From NCBI RefSeq assembly GCF_003351025.1, contig NZ_QPCG01000005.1:443165-507164 (forward strand): a stretch of 64,000 nucleotides of DNA. The letters are read 5' to 3'. Positions 34,076 to 44,000 of this stretch are shown here, one piece after another. The position numbers and the translations under genes were made by a program. Every line of letters starts with the position of its first letter. Position 1 is the stretch's first letter. Below the pieces are notes generated by a model. That model saw nothing but the letters and a program-made list of their open reading frames with translations. It had not been told where the DNA came from and did no database searches. The DNA is from Mucilaginibacter endophyticus (GTDB lineage: Bacteria; Bacteroidota; Bacteroidia; Sphingobacteriales; Sphingobacteriaceae).

Positions 34076-36046
34076 ATGTTAAAAAGGACTTTTTTAACGT
34101 TGTGTGCGGCCGGTGCTTTTGCTATGGCAAACGCGCAAACACAATATACCATTGCCGCGGATAAGGTAAAGGCGCATATTCAGCCTACCATGTATGGGAT
34201 ATTTTTTGAGGATATCAACCTTGCTGCCGATGGTGGTGTATATGCCGAGCTGGTAAAAAATCGTTCGTTCGAGTTCAACATGCCTTTGATGGGATGGAAG
34301 GAACAGAAGAAGGATGGAGGCGATGGCCGCACGGAAGTGATTAACCGTGCTGTTGAGCGCCCGGAGAATGCTCATTTTATAAAAAGCTATATCACAAGCG
34401 ATGCCGGTTTTTACGGTTTCTCAAACGAGGGTTTCCGCGGTGGTATGGGTGTTAAAGAGGGTGAAGAATACAGCTTTTCGGTAATAGCTAAACAGGAAGG
34501 CGACACCAATGTAAAGCTAAACATTGAATTGCATGGCGATAACGGCGACATTATAGGAAAGGCAGAGCTTACGCCAACTGATAAAGAATGGAACCGTTAC
34601 AGCGTAAAATTTAAATCGACTGCTACAACACCGAAAGCGCAACTTTATGTTTGGATGAGCGGCAAGGGTGTTATTGATATGGATATGATCTCGCTGTTCC
34701 CTGAACATACCTGGAAAAACCGTCCGGGTGGCTTGCGTGCAGATCTGGTACAGCGACTGGCCGATCTTAAGCCGGGCTTTTTACGTTTCCCGGGCGGATG
34801 TATCGTTGAAGGCCGTGAGCTTAACAATCGCTATCAATGGAAAAAAACCATAGGCCCGGTTGATAAACGCGAGAACATCATCAACCGCTGGAATACCGAA
34901 TTTAAACATCGTCCGGCACCTGATTATTACCAAACTTTCGGTCTGGGTTTCATGGAGTATTTCCTGACAGCCGAAGATATTGGTGCTTCACCGCTGCCTA
35001 TCCTGAATTGTGGTATGGCCTGCGAATTTAATACCGGCGAGTTAGTTCCGTTGGATAAGCTTGATCCTTATGTGCAGGACGCGCTCGACCTGATTGAGTT
35101 TGCCAATGGCGATGCCAGCACCAAATGGGGTAAGCTGCGTACCGATCTTGGTCACCCGGCACCATTTAATTTAAAAATGATTGGTGTAGGTAACGAGCAA
35201 TGGGGGCCGCAATATATCGACCGCTGGAAAATTTTCACCAAGGCTATCAAAACTAAATATCCTAATGTGAAGATTGTATCAGCCTTAGGCCCATCACCTG
35301 AAGGCAAAGAGTTTGACCTGTTAAATAAAACGTTCCGTAGTTTGGGAGCCGATATTTTAGATGAGCATTATTATGCGCCGGCAAAATGGTTTAGGGATAA
35401 TGCCCGCCGTTATGATAACTATGACCGTAAAGGCCCTAAGATCTTCGCCGGTGAATATGCCGCGCAAAGCGTATCTACAGTAAACCCGGATAATAAAAAC
35501 AACTGGGAGTGCGCGCTGTCTGAGGCTGCTTTCATGACTGGTTTAGAGCGTAATGCCGACGTAGTAAACATGGCTTCATACGCCCCGCTTTTTGCCCACG
35601 TAGAAGGTTGGCAGTGGACACCAAACCTCATCTGGTTTGATAACCTGAAAAGCTATGCTACGCCAAATTACTATGTGCAGCAATTGTTTTCAGTAAATAA
35701 AGGTACCGATGTGGTGCCACTTACATTAAACAATGAAGCTGTAGCCGGGCAAAATGATAGCTATGCTACAGCCAGTCTGGATAAGAATACCAATGAACTG
35801 GTGATCAAATTTGTGAATACCAGCACATCGGCACAAAATGTGAGCTTTAAAATTACCGGTTCAAAAGGCTATCAAAAACAGGCTACGGTTACGACGCTAA
35901 AAGCTGACAGCAAGGACGCCGAAAACTCACTGACCGCACCTACAGCAGTTAGTCCGGTTGAAAGCACCATTGATATCTCTGGTAATACCCTGAAGCTGGC
36001 GCTTGAGCCGTACTCGTTCAAAATAGTAAGGCTTAAAAACAAATAA
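34076..36046 (+). CDS. GH51 alpha-L-arabinofuranosidase
   Basis: 656 residues, signal peptide to about residue 20 (MANAQ). Removes terminal alpha-L-arabinofuranose from arabinan and arabinoxylan chains. The N-terminal part carries MYGIFFEDINLAADGGVYAE and a carbohydrate-binding-like beta domain (about 90-210); the barrel has acid/base Glu374 in GVGNEQWGP and nucleophile Glu460 in IFAGEYAAQS; a beta-sandwich ends the protein. Middle gene of the galM-GH51-GH43 operon. Confidence 0.95.
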   Translation: MLKRTFLTLCAAGAFAMANAQTQYTIAADKVKAHIQPTMYGIFFEDINLAADGGVYAELVKNRSFEFNMPLMGWKEQKKDGGDGRTEVINRAVERPENAHFIKSYITSDAGFYGFSNEGFRGGMGVKEGEEYSFSVIAKQEGDTNVKLNIELHGDNGDIIGKAELTPTDKEWNRYSVKFKSTATTPKAQLYVWMSGKGVIDMDMISLFPEHTWKNRPGGLRADLVQRLADLKPGFLRFPGGCIVEGRELNNRYQWKKTIGPVDKRENIINRWNTEFKHRPAPDYYQTFGLGFMEYFLTAEDIGASPLPILNCGMACEFNTGELVPLDKLDPYVQDALDLIEFANGDASTKWGKLRTDLGHPAPFNLKMIGVGNEQWGPQYIDRWKIFTKAIKTKYPNVKIVSALGPSPEGKEFDLLNKTFRSLGADILDEHYYAPAKWFRDNARRYDNYDRKGPKIFAGEYAAQSVSTVNPDNKNNWECALSEAAFMTGLERNADVVNMASYAPLFAHVEGWQWTPNLIWFDNLKSYATPNYYVQQLFSVNKGTDVVPLTLNNEAVAGQNDSYATASLDKNTNELVIKFVNTSTSAQNVSFKITGSKGYQKQATVTTLKADSKDAENSLTAPTAVSPVESTIDISGNTLKLALEPYSFKIVRLKNK

Positions 36047-36049
36047 CCC

Positions 36050-37054
36050 TTGAAAAAGATCCTTCTGATCATATCCTTATTGTTCCCGGGCATTATAAGC
36101 AATGCCCAGGAACTAAGGACTGATATATCGGTTCACGACCCGGTAATGACCCGGCAGGATAGTACTTATTATATCTTTTGCACGGGTAATGGTATTGCCA
36201 TGTGGTCGTCGGGAGATAGGGTGCATTGGAAAGCTGAGAAACCGGTATTTGCCGCTGCCCCACAATGGGCGGTTGACGCTATTCCCGGTTTTAAAGGTCA
36301 TATCTGGGCTCCGGATATTTCTTTTTACAACGGATTATACTACCTGTTCTATTCTGTATCCGCGTTTGGCAAAAATACATCGGCCATTGGCGTAGCAACC
36401 AATACTACGCTTCATACCAACGATGCTAACTATAAATGGGTCGATCATGGTAAGGTAATTCAATCTATCCCCGGTAAAACTAACTGGAACGCTATCGACC
36501 CTAATTTAATTACAGATAAAGACGGAACGCCATACCTGGTATTCGGCTCGTTTTGGGATGGGCTGAAACTGGTAAAGCTGAATAAAGACCGGTTAAGCGT
36601 TGCGGAGGATATTAGCAAGATTCCAACCATAGCTACCCGTAGAAAGGCAGCGGCAGAAAACCTGCCGGCCGTTGATGGCAACCCCGTTGACGCAGGTGGT
36701 AATGCTATTGAAGCGCCTTATATATTTAAGCACGATAAATATTTTTACCTGTTTGCCTCGATAGATTATTGCTGCAAAGGGCCGAAGAGCACTTACAAAA
36801 TGATCATCGGTCGTTCAAAAAAACTGAAAGGGCCATACCTGGATAAGGAGGGTATAGCCATGAACAAAGGCGGCGGCAGCATTCTGCTGGCCGGCGACGC
36901 TAACTGGTATGGTGTAGGCCATAACGGGGTAAGTACTTTTGATGGAGTTGATTATATCATTTTTCATGGTTATGACGCGGCAGATAGGGGGATTTCTAAA
37001 TTGAGGGTGGAGAAACTGAATTGGGTCGATGGATGGGCGGTGATAAGGAAATGA
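36050..37054 (+). CDS. GH43 endo-alpha-1,5-L-arabinanase
   Basis: 334 residues. The only start that leaves a proper signal peptide is a TTG at 36050 (MKKILLIISLLFPGIISNAQ), three bases after the GH51 stop. GH43 catalytic residues: Asp30 in VHDPVM (base), Asp150 in NAIDPNL, Glu221 in IEAPYIF. The block HIWAPDISFYNGLYYLFYSV is typical of endo-arabinanases, which cut the linear arabinan backbone. Probably translationally coupled to GH51. Confidence 0.9.
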   Translation: MKKILLIISLLFPGIISNAQELRTDISVHDPVMTRQDSTYYIFCTGNGIAMWSSGDRVHWKAEKPVFAAAPQWAVDAIPGFKGHIWAPDISFYNGLYYLFYSVSAFGKNTSAIGVATNTTLHTNDANYKWVDHGKVIQSIPGKTNWNAIDPNLITDKDGTPYLVFGSFWDGLKLVKLNKDRLSVAEDISKIPTIATRRKAAAENLPAVDGNPVDAGGNAIEAPYIFKHDKYFYLFASIDYCCKGPKSTYKMIIGRSKKLKGPYLDKEGIAMNKGGGSILLAGDANWYGVGHNGVSTFDGVDYIIFHGYDAADRGISKLRVEKLNWVDGWAVIRK

Positions 37055-37082
37055 GTGAAGTAGATTGAACAAAGTAAGGGCC

Positions 37083-37208
37083 GTGCGATTCCCTCCCCTG
37101 GGAGGGTGTAGGGAGGGGTTTCATCGATCTTCCTACTTGCTGGCAGCGCACATAAACCCCTCCCTGCCACTTCACATACCGACCACGCCCCTCCCGAGGG
37201 AGGGAATT
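37083..37208. repeat. Interspersed CCCTCCC palindromic element, copy 2
   Basis: Second copy of the element at 20187-20312, same orientation: the left portion (GTGCGATTCCCTCCCCTGGG and on to GGGAGGGGTTT) is identical, the centre differs, and the right end is again AGGGAGGGAATT. It lies between two GH43 genes. Confidence 0.88.
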
Positions 37209-37255
37209 AGAAAGGCCGTGGGCTTAACGCCTATGAGTTTAAAATTGATTAACAT

Positions 37256-38233
37256 ATGAAAATATCACAATATCTGATCACATTAGGCCTGGCACTTGGT
37301 AGCCTGACACATGCCAATGCCACATCCCGCGATACCACTTTCCATTCGGATGGCAATCCTATTATCAGGCATAAGTATACTGCAGATCCGGCTGCTATGG
37401 TTTACAAGGATAAAGTATACCTGTACACGGGACATGATGAAGCTGCTCCAGGACATAACGGTTATACCATGCACGATTGGACTTGCTTTACTTCATCTGA
37501 CATGGTAAACTGGACAGAACATCCATCCCCCTTGAATGTTAAAGAATTTAAATGGGCTAAAGCCGATGCATGGGCTTCGCAGGTAATTGAGCGCAATGGT
37601 AAGTTTTACTGGTATGTAGCGGTGGAACATGGTACAATTCCGGGTAAGGCTATTGGGGTAGCTGTATCTGACAGTCCGTTGGGGCCGTTTAAAGATGCCC
37701 GGGGCAGCGCTTTAGTGACCAATGACATGACCAAAGCTGTAAAACATTCCTGGGATGATATCGACCCAACGGTAATTATTGATAAAGATGGACAGGCCTA
37801 CCTGTTTTGGGGTAATGGCATTTGCTACTATGCCAAACTAAAAAGCAACATGACCGAACTTGACGGCGAGATCAAAACCATTACCCTGCCACATTATACC
37901 GAAGCGCCGTGGGTACATTACCGTAATGGCTGGTATTACCTGTCGTACGCTTATGAATTTCCTGAAAAGATAGCTTATGCGATGGGCAAAAGCATCAATG
38001 GTCCGTGGGAATATAAGGGGATCATTAATGAGTTGGCAGGTAACTCCAATACCAATCACCAAGCTATTATTGAATTTAAAGGCCAATGGTATTTTATATA
38101 TCATAACGGCGCGTTGGTGCCTGATGCCGGAAGTTTTCACCGTTCGGTTTGTATCGATTATTTGTATTACAATAAAGACGGCAGCATTAAGCGGGTTATT
38201 ATGACAAGCGAAGGGGTGAAACCTGTAAAGTAA
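37256..38233 (+). CDS. GH43 family arabinofuranosidase/xylosidase-like enzyme
   Basis: 325 residues, signal peptide to about residue 22 (THANA). Catalytic candidates: Asp44 in YTADPAAMVY, Asp170 in DDIDPTVII, Glu216 in HYTEAPWV. The sequence HDEAAPGHNGYTMHDW and the whole single-domain layout fit exo-acting GH43 alpha-L-arabinofuranosidases (or beta-xylosidases). It follows the endo-arabinanase on the same strand, after a repeat, and would trim the products. Confidence 0.88.
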   Translation: MKISQYLITLGLALGSLTHANATSRDTTFHSDGNPIIRHKYTADPAAMVYKDKVYLYTGHDEAAPGHNGYTMHDWTCFTSSDMVNWTEHPSPLNVKEFKWAKADAWASQVIERNGKFYWYVAVEHGTIPGKAIGVAVSDSPLGPFKDARGSALVTNDMTKAVKHSWDDIDPTVIIDKDGQAYLFWGNGICYYAKLKSNMTELDGEIKTITLPHYTEAPWVHYRNGWYYLSYAYEFPEKIAYAMGKSINGPWEYKGIINELAGNSNTNHQAIIEFKGQWYFIYHNGALVPDAGSFHRSVCIDYLYYNKDGSIKRVIMTSEGVKPVK

Positions 38234-38240
38234 TTTTATT

Positions 38241-38324
38241 GTAGAGACGCGTCACATGCGTTTCCCACATGCAGATCATGGTAGATTTGTTGTTCAATAA
38301 AAGACGCATGTGATGCGTCTTTAC
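38241..38324. repeat. GACGCATGTGATGCGTC-type inverted repeat
   Basis: 21-bp arms at 38241-38261 (GTAGAGACGCGTCACATGCGT) and 38304-38324 with two mismatches. It directly follows the GH43 stop. An intergenic palindromic element; a terminator role is possible. Confidence 0.75.
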
Positions 38325-38340
38325 GTTAAATGATATTATA

Positions 38341-38384
38341 AACTAAGAAGCAGGAAAGGATAATCTCTTTCCTGCTTCTTAGTT
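38341..38384. terminator. Strong hairpin, probable terminator
   Basis: Perfect 18-bp stem, AACTAAGAAGCAGGAAAG at 38341-38358 with its reverse complement at 38367-38384, loop of 8 bases. It follows the GH43 operon and ends in AGTTT; there is no long T-run, so efficiency is uncertain. Confidence 0.65.
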
Positions 38385-38434
38385 TACGGGCTGTTACCTG
38401 CAACAAATCGTATCAACTTTTCTTCAAAACCAAT

Positions 38435-38451
38435 CAAACGTAACCAAACGT
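38435..38451 (+). promoter_or_regulatory. CAAACGT direct repeat upstream of the GH2 gene
   Basis: CAAACGT at 38435-38441 and again at 38445-38451, spaced 10 bases, one DNA turn. It lies 116 bases upstream of the GH2 start and could be a regulator site. TATACTTTTAG further on (near 38471) resembles but does not match the -7 consensus. Confidence 0.3.
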
Positions 38452-38566
38452 TAAAATCGGTTCAATTTATCCTATACTTTTAGTGCGAAATAATTAATTC
38501 AAAAGCCTGTATGGCCGGTTTAAATCGTTTGTCGGAACTGTTTAGCCGGCTTTATAACCTACAATT

Positions 38567-40795
38567 ATGAACATAAAAAAGTTTATTGTAATTGCCGCTG
38601 CCGCGTTGCCCTGTCTTACCTATGCACAGGAATGGCAGCCCAAAAAAGCCGTTTTAATGACGCGCTTTGCCAAAGATGTCGACCCGAAAAACGTACTGCC
38701 AGAGTATCCACGTCCACAACTGGCACGCGAAAAATGGATGAACCTAAACGGTCTGTGGCAATACCAACCAGGAACCGCCGCCGAGGCAGTGCCTAAAGGC
38801 AAGTTATCGAAAACCATCCTTGTGCCTTTTCCGGTTGAATCGGCTTTGTCCGGCGTAATGGAACAACACGACCGCATCTGGTACCGTCGTAAGTTTACCG
38901 TTCCTGCTTCATGGAAAGGTGAACATATTCTGCTACATTTTGGCGCAGTTGATTACGAAAGCGAAGTATTTGTTAACGGCAAAAGCTTTGGCAAACATAC
39001 GGGCGGTTATGATCCGTTCAGCTATGATATTACATCAGCTATTAAAAGCGCGGGCGAGCAGGAGATCACCGTGCGTGTTTATGACCCGACTGATGACGGA
39101 GGTTTTCCGCGGGGTAAACAAACCTTGCATCCTCAGGGTATCATGTATACCTCAACAACCGGTATCTGGCAAACAGTTTGGTTAGAGCCGGTTCCTGCTG
39201 TAAACATCAGCGATATCAGGATCACACCAGATATTGATCAATCGGTAGTAAAATTAAATGTAGATGCTGCGACTGCGGCAGGTTACACGGTTAACGTAAA
39301 AGTAAAAGACGGCAGCAAGGTTGTAAGTACAGCTTCGGGCAAGCCTAATGCCGAATTTACTGTACCGGTTCCTAACGCCAAATTATGGTCACCGGATTCA
39401 CCGTTTTTGTATGATTTGGATATCACCCTTGAAAAAGGTGGCAAAAAGGTTGATGCCATCAGCAGTTATGTTGGTATGCGCAAAATTTCGGTAGGCGAGC
39501 AGGATGGTTACAAAAAGCTTTTCCTGAATAATAAATTTCTATTCCAGATTGGTCCGTTAGATCAGGGTTTCTGGCCTGATGGTATCTACACTGCACCAAC
39601 CGACGCGGCTATCAAGAATGATCTGCAAATGATCAAGAATTTCGGCTATAACATGGTGCGCAAACACATTAAAGTTGAGCCGTACCGCTGGTATTACTGG
39701 GCTGATAAACTGGGTTTGATGATTTGGCAGGATATGCCTTCGGCTAATTCTTACACTGAGCACACGCCACCGGTTGATACAGCTGCTTATGCTTCAGAAC
39801 TTACCCGCATGGTTAAAACACACTGGAATTCCCCTTCTATTGTAACATGGGTGGTATTTAACGAATCACAAGGACAGCACAATACGCCAGAGTTGGTTAG
39901 CCTGGTGCGTAAACTGGATAATTCGCGTTTAATCAATCAAGCCAGCGGTGGCAGCCATTTTGGTGTGGGCGATTTCCTGGATATTCACAGCTATCCGCCG
40001 CCTGCTGCTCCCTCAAGCAAAACACAGGTGTTGGCCTGCGGAGAATATGGCGGTATCGGTTATATTATTCCCGGTCACGTTTGGAAAACAGGCCCGACGT
40101 ACGTCATGATGGATAACCAAAAAGCTTATACCAACCTGTATGATGAGTTTGCCAACGATCTTGTGATCTACAAAACAAATGAGGGCTTAAGTGCCGCGGT
40201 ATACACCGAAACTACCGACGTAGAAGTTGAGCTGAACGGTTTGCTTACTTACGACAGGGAAATTGTAAAAGGTCCGGTTGCAACTATCAAGGCATCAAAT
40301 GATAAGATCATTCACGATGAAGAGTATATCCGCGAGGTGTTGCCATCATCAAAAGATAAAGCACGTACCTGGAAATACACTTTTGATAAACCTGCCGATG
40401 GCTGGTTTGGCGAAAAATTTGATGATAACGCATGGAAATCAGGCGAAGCTGGCTTTGGTACTGCCAACACTCCGGGAGCAGTAGTAAAAACTGTATGGGA
40501 CGGCAAAGACATCTGGATAAGGCAGGAGTTTACGCTAAATGTATCTAACGTGAATAAGGATGATCTGGTGCTGTCATTACATCATGATGATGCCTGCGAG
40601 GTTTATATCAATGGTGTTAAGGCTGCCATAAAAGAAGGCTATACATCAGGTTATGCCATCATCCAAATGACTAAGGAAAGCAAGGACGCGATAAAACTGA
40701 ATGGTAAAAATGTGATAGCTATCCATTGCAACCAAACTGTAGGCGGTCAGTATATCGACGCCGGCATTTCAGCAATGAGCAAAACTAAACCGTAA
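38567..40795 (+). CDS. GH2 family glycosidase with C-terminal beta-sandwich domain
   Basis: 742 residues, signal peptide to about residue 20. GH2 layout: sugar-binding jelly roll (about 50-210), Ig-like domain (about 210-305), TIM barrel with acid/base Glu433 in VVFNESQGQH and nucleophile Glu493 in ACGEYGGIGY, then an extra beta domain (about 600-742). Family activities include beta-galactosidase, beta-mannosidase and arabinopyranosidase; the substrate here is open. It is a paralogue of the GH2 at 56615 (shared LPEYPRPQ, NLNGLW, GPLDQG, RKHIKVEP). Confidence 0.9.
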   Translation: MNIKKFIVIAAAALPCLTYAQEWQPKKAVLMTRFAKDVDPKNVLPEYPRPQLAREKWMNLNGLWQYQPGTAAEAVPKGKLSKTILVPFPVESALSGVMEQHDRIWYRRKFTVPASWKGEHILLHFGAVDYESEVFVNGKSFGKHTGGYDPFSYDITSAIKSAGEQEITVRVYDPTDDGGFPRGKQTLHPQGIMYTSTTGIWQTVWLEPVPAVNISDIRITPDIDQSVVKLNVDAATAAGYTVNVKVKDGSKVVSTASGKPNAEFTVPVPNAKLWSPDSPFLYDLDITLEKGGKKVDAISSYVGMRKISVGEQDGYKKLFLNNKFLFQIGPLDQGFWPDGIYTAPTDAAIKNDLQMIKNFGYNMVRKHIKVEPYRWYYWADKLGLMIWQDMPSANSYTEHTPPVDTAAYASELTRMVKTHWNSPSIVTWVVFNESQGQHNTPELVSLVRKLDNSRLINQASGGSHFGVGDFLDIHSYPPPAAPSSKTQVLACGEYGGIGYIIPGHVWKTGPTYVMMDNQKAYTNLYDEFANDLVIYKTNEGLSAAVYTETTDVEVELNGLLTYDREIVKGPVATIKASNDKIIHDEEYIREVLPSSKDKARTWKYTFDKPADGWFGEKFDDNAWKSGEAGFGTANTPGAVVKTVWDGKDIWIRQEFTLNVSNVNKDDLVLSLHHDDACEVYINGVKAAIKEGYTSGYAIIQMTKESKDAIKLNGKNVIAIHCNQTVGGQYIDAGISAMSKTKP

Positions 40796-40813
40796 ATTGG
40801 GGTTTATGTATTA

Positions 40814-40850
40814 AAGAAAACGCCCGGGCATATTGCCCGGGCGTTTTCTT
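40814..40850. terminator. Strong terminator after GH2
   Basis: Perfect 17-bp stem (AAGAAAACGCCCGGGCA and its reverse complement) with a 3-base loop, followed by TTT. It lies 19 bases after the GH2 stop. Confidence 0.88.
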
Positions 40851-40873
40851 TTTACCCTTACCCTAAAAAAAAG

Positions 40874-40987
40874 CCACCGCTCGGCTCCAGCCGAGTGGTA
40901 ACTATCAAGCGGCCTCTGGCCGCCGAAGCCGGAGTAGCAGGCCAGAGGCCTGAGAATAATTGCCACTCGGCTGGAGCCGAGCGGCGG
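40874..40987. repeat. GC-rich long palindromic element, copy 2 (inverted)
   Basis: Outer 25-bp arms at 40874-40898 and 40963-40987. Its centre (GGCCGCCGAAGCCGGAGTAG) is the reverse complement of the centre of the copy at 30497-30609, so this copy is in the opposite orientation. It sits between two convergent genes. Confidence 0.9.
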
Positions 40988-41032
40988 CGGGTTTATTGAA
41001 CTATGCCATTGCAATGACGTATTTTCGCTGTT

Positions 41033-44000
41033 TTATCCCTTCCTTTTCCCACCATTATAACTCGTTATTGTCACATCGTCTGCATTAGCATCTAACTCTA
41101 ATACACGTGATGATTGCGACAAGTATGTTGATCCGTAATAAAACTCAACGTGTTTTTTGCTGCCGTTTTTAAGGGTAATATCAGCATAAAAATCATCAGG
41201 TTTTAGCTTGATATATCGCTTGACAACGTTAGCACCGGTATTGCGGAATACTTTTACGCTATCCTGGTTTTGAGTAGCTACCAGCAAAGCGCCTTTGGCT
41301 GTTTGTATGTTTGCCAAGGCTTTTCCATCACCTGCCACGTAGATACCGCTTTGGGCTATTGACAGCGGAGTAAAGCCGCCTTTTCCGTCACCTTTCATGT
41401 ATAAACCCATAAAAGCATCATGACGGCCAGTGAAAGGTTCCATGCCAAAATCGTTGCCTACCATTAATAGGTCAAGATTGCCATCATGGTCAACATCTTT
41501 AGTTATCATGCCATAAACAGGAGCCATTTGTGCGTCTTGTGGTAAGGCGCTAATGCTGAACGTTCCGTTACCTTTCCCAGTGATGAGGCTGGTATTCATA
41601 TCAGTTGCTTTGAGGATCACGGCGCCTTCTTTATCTTTATCGCTCCACAGATTATTCATGGTAGCGTGACCGAAGCCGCGGTAGCTTGGATATTTTTTGC
41701 GGATGGAAATGAGCTGACTGATCAGGTCATCGCGGGTATGCATTGGGAACGGCTTTTGTGAGCCGTCTTCGTCCTTCAGATAGCAAAATATCATGGCATC
41801 GAAAGATCCGTTACCATCCAAATCTTTACCTAAAATGGTCATTGGCTGTTCAAATGATGCTTTGAAGTTTGAATTTTGCCCCAGGTTACCCGCCACATAA
41901 TCAATATTGCCATCATTGTTAAAATCGCCTGCAACAATGCTGTTCCACCAGCCCACATGGTCGTCAATACCCGATTTAATTTTGCTGAAACCGTGCCCGT
42001 TGTTTTTATAGAAGGTAACCGGCATCCATTCGCCAACTACAACCAAATCGGTTTTGCCATCCTTATCAAAGTCCGACCATAAGGCGTCGGTGATCATGCC
42101 TCCATGAACCAGTTCCGGGCAAAGCTGACCGGTTACGTCGGTAAACTTACCGCCATCGTTCCTGAGTAAGTGACTAACCGGCGAGGAAGGATAAGCTCCT
42201 GAAACAGATCTTGAACCTACGAAAAGGTCAAGGTCGCCGTCGCCATCAAAATCTGCCGCGCGAACGCATGAACCGTTATCGTATTCTACAGGTACCGCTG
42301 TAATATCCCGGGTAAAATGGCCTTTTTTATCATTGATATAAAGCCTGTCCTGCGCGGTGGTATGCCCTTTCTGAAATTCGTAACTGCCGCTCGCTATGTA
42401 CAGATCCGGAAAACCATCGCCATTGGCATCAAATAACAGGGCTCCCATATCTTCCTCGTCTTTAATCTCTTCGTTCAGGAAACGGTTGTTATCCATCGTA
42501 AAATGTCCGCTGGCATCCTGCATAAAAAATACGCCTTTGTTGCCGGCAGCGCCTCCCACAAATAAATCATCATAGCCGTTGCCGTCCACATCGCCAACGG
42601 CTATGGCAGGCCCGTACTGGCTTAGTTTATGTGGCAGGGTAGGTTGTATGTTATAGTCGATGGCATCTTTTTCCTGGTGCACATATTTTATACCGGTAGC
42701 ATTATTTGCGTCCTGAAATACCGGGACGATTTTATCCGCAGCATCGGGCGGAAAATAGCCCGCTGCGTTTTTGTATTGGAGCGTGAGCGTTTGGTTTGCC
42801 TTCACACCAGTAAGCAGTTGGGTTTTACCATCAGGCCAGCGTACTCGTAACGAGTCGACAGTAGTTGATGCGCCGATACCGAAATGCCCGCGCGCGTCAT
42901 CCGTACTCATGTACCCGCGGCAAGGCTGCTGATCATAAAACTGCTGGTTGCCTTTGTAATAGATCCGGATGGTAGCGCCAATGCCGCCAACGTTTTTGCT
43001 ATCGCCTTGCAGGGCAACGGTTAGGTAATTATGATCTTTAGCTACCTGGGTTTTGCTGTTGGCAGTATTTTCATACACAAAAGCATCATCGTCAATATTG
43101 TTGATCACAAGGTCAAGGTCGCCATCGTTATCCAGATCGGCATAAACACCGCCGGTTGAAAAAGTAGGTTTTACAATGCCCCAATCCTTCGATTGATCTT
43201 TAAACAAATAGCCGCCCGCATTTCTGAACGCATAGCTTGATGTTTTTACAACCGGAAATGAATCGGCGGCAGCCAGCGTAGTGTTTTCTTTAACAGTACG
43301 GCCCTGGTCATTACTGTACAGGGCGTGGTCAAGGTCTGTTACGTCGCGGGGATAGCCGTTGGTGATCATCATATCGCGGTAGCCATCATTGTCAAAGTCG
43401 GCTACCAATGGTGTCCAGCTCCAATCGGTTTGATAAATGCCTGCCTGGTAAGCCATTTCGCTGTATTGCGGGTGACCTGCAGGTGTTTGGCCCTGGTTCA
43501 GTTGCAACACGTTGCGGATATATTGATGCTCGTAATTGAATTTTTTATTGTTGATATAAGTGATATAATTATCGCCAACCAACATGGTTTTTTTGCGGAC
43601 ATTCTCTTCGGGCAGCATCTCCAGCGATACCAGATCGGCCTTGCCATCGTTGTTGATGTCAACCATGTCTGATCCCATTACCGACCAGCCTGTATGCTTA
43701 AAGTATTCACCGGCGCGGTTGGTGAAAGTTCCGTTTTTATTGTTTACCCAAAGCAAATCGTTTGAAATAAAGTCGTTACCCACGTAAACATCTGGCCAGC
43801 CATCGTTATTTACATCGCAGATAGAAACCGAGTTACCGAAGCCCTCTATCAAGATACCGGCTTCTTTGGTTACGTTGGTGAATGTACCGTTGCCGTTGTT
43901 GCGGTAAAGGCGGTCGTTGTTCTGAGCACTGCCATCAGTTAATTTAGGGCGATAGGCCACCGGGGTTTCCTTGCCTAAAAAGTTGGTGAGTAGGTACATG

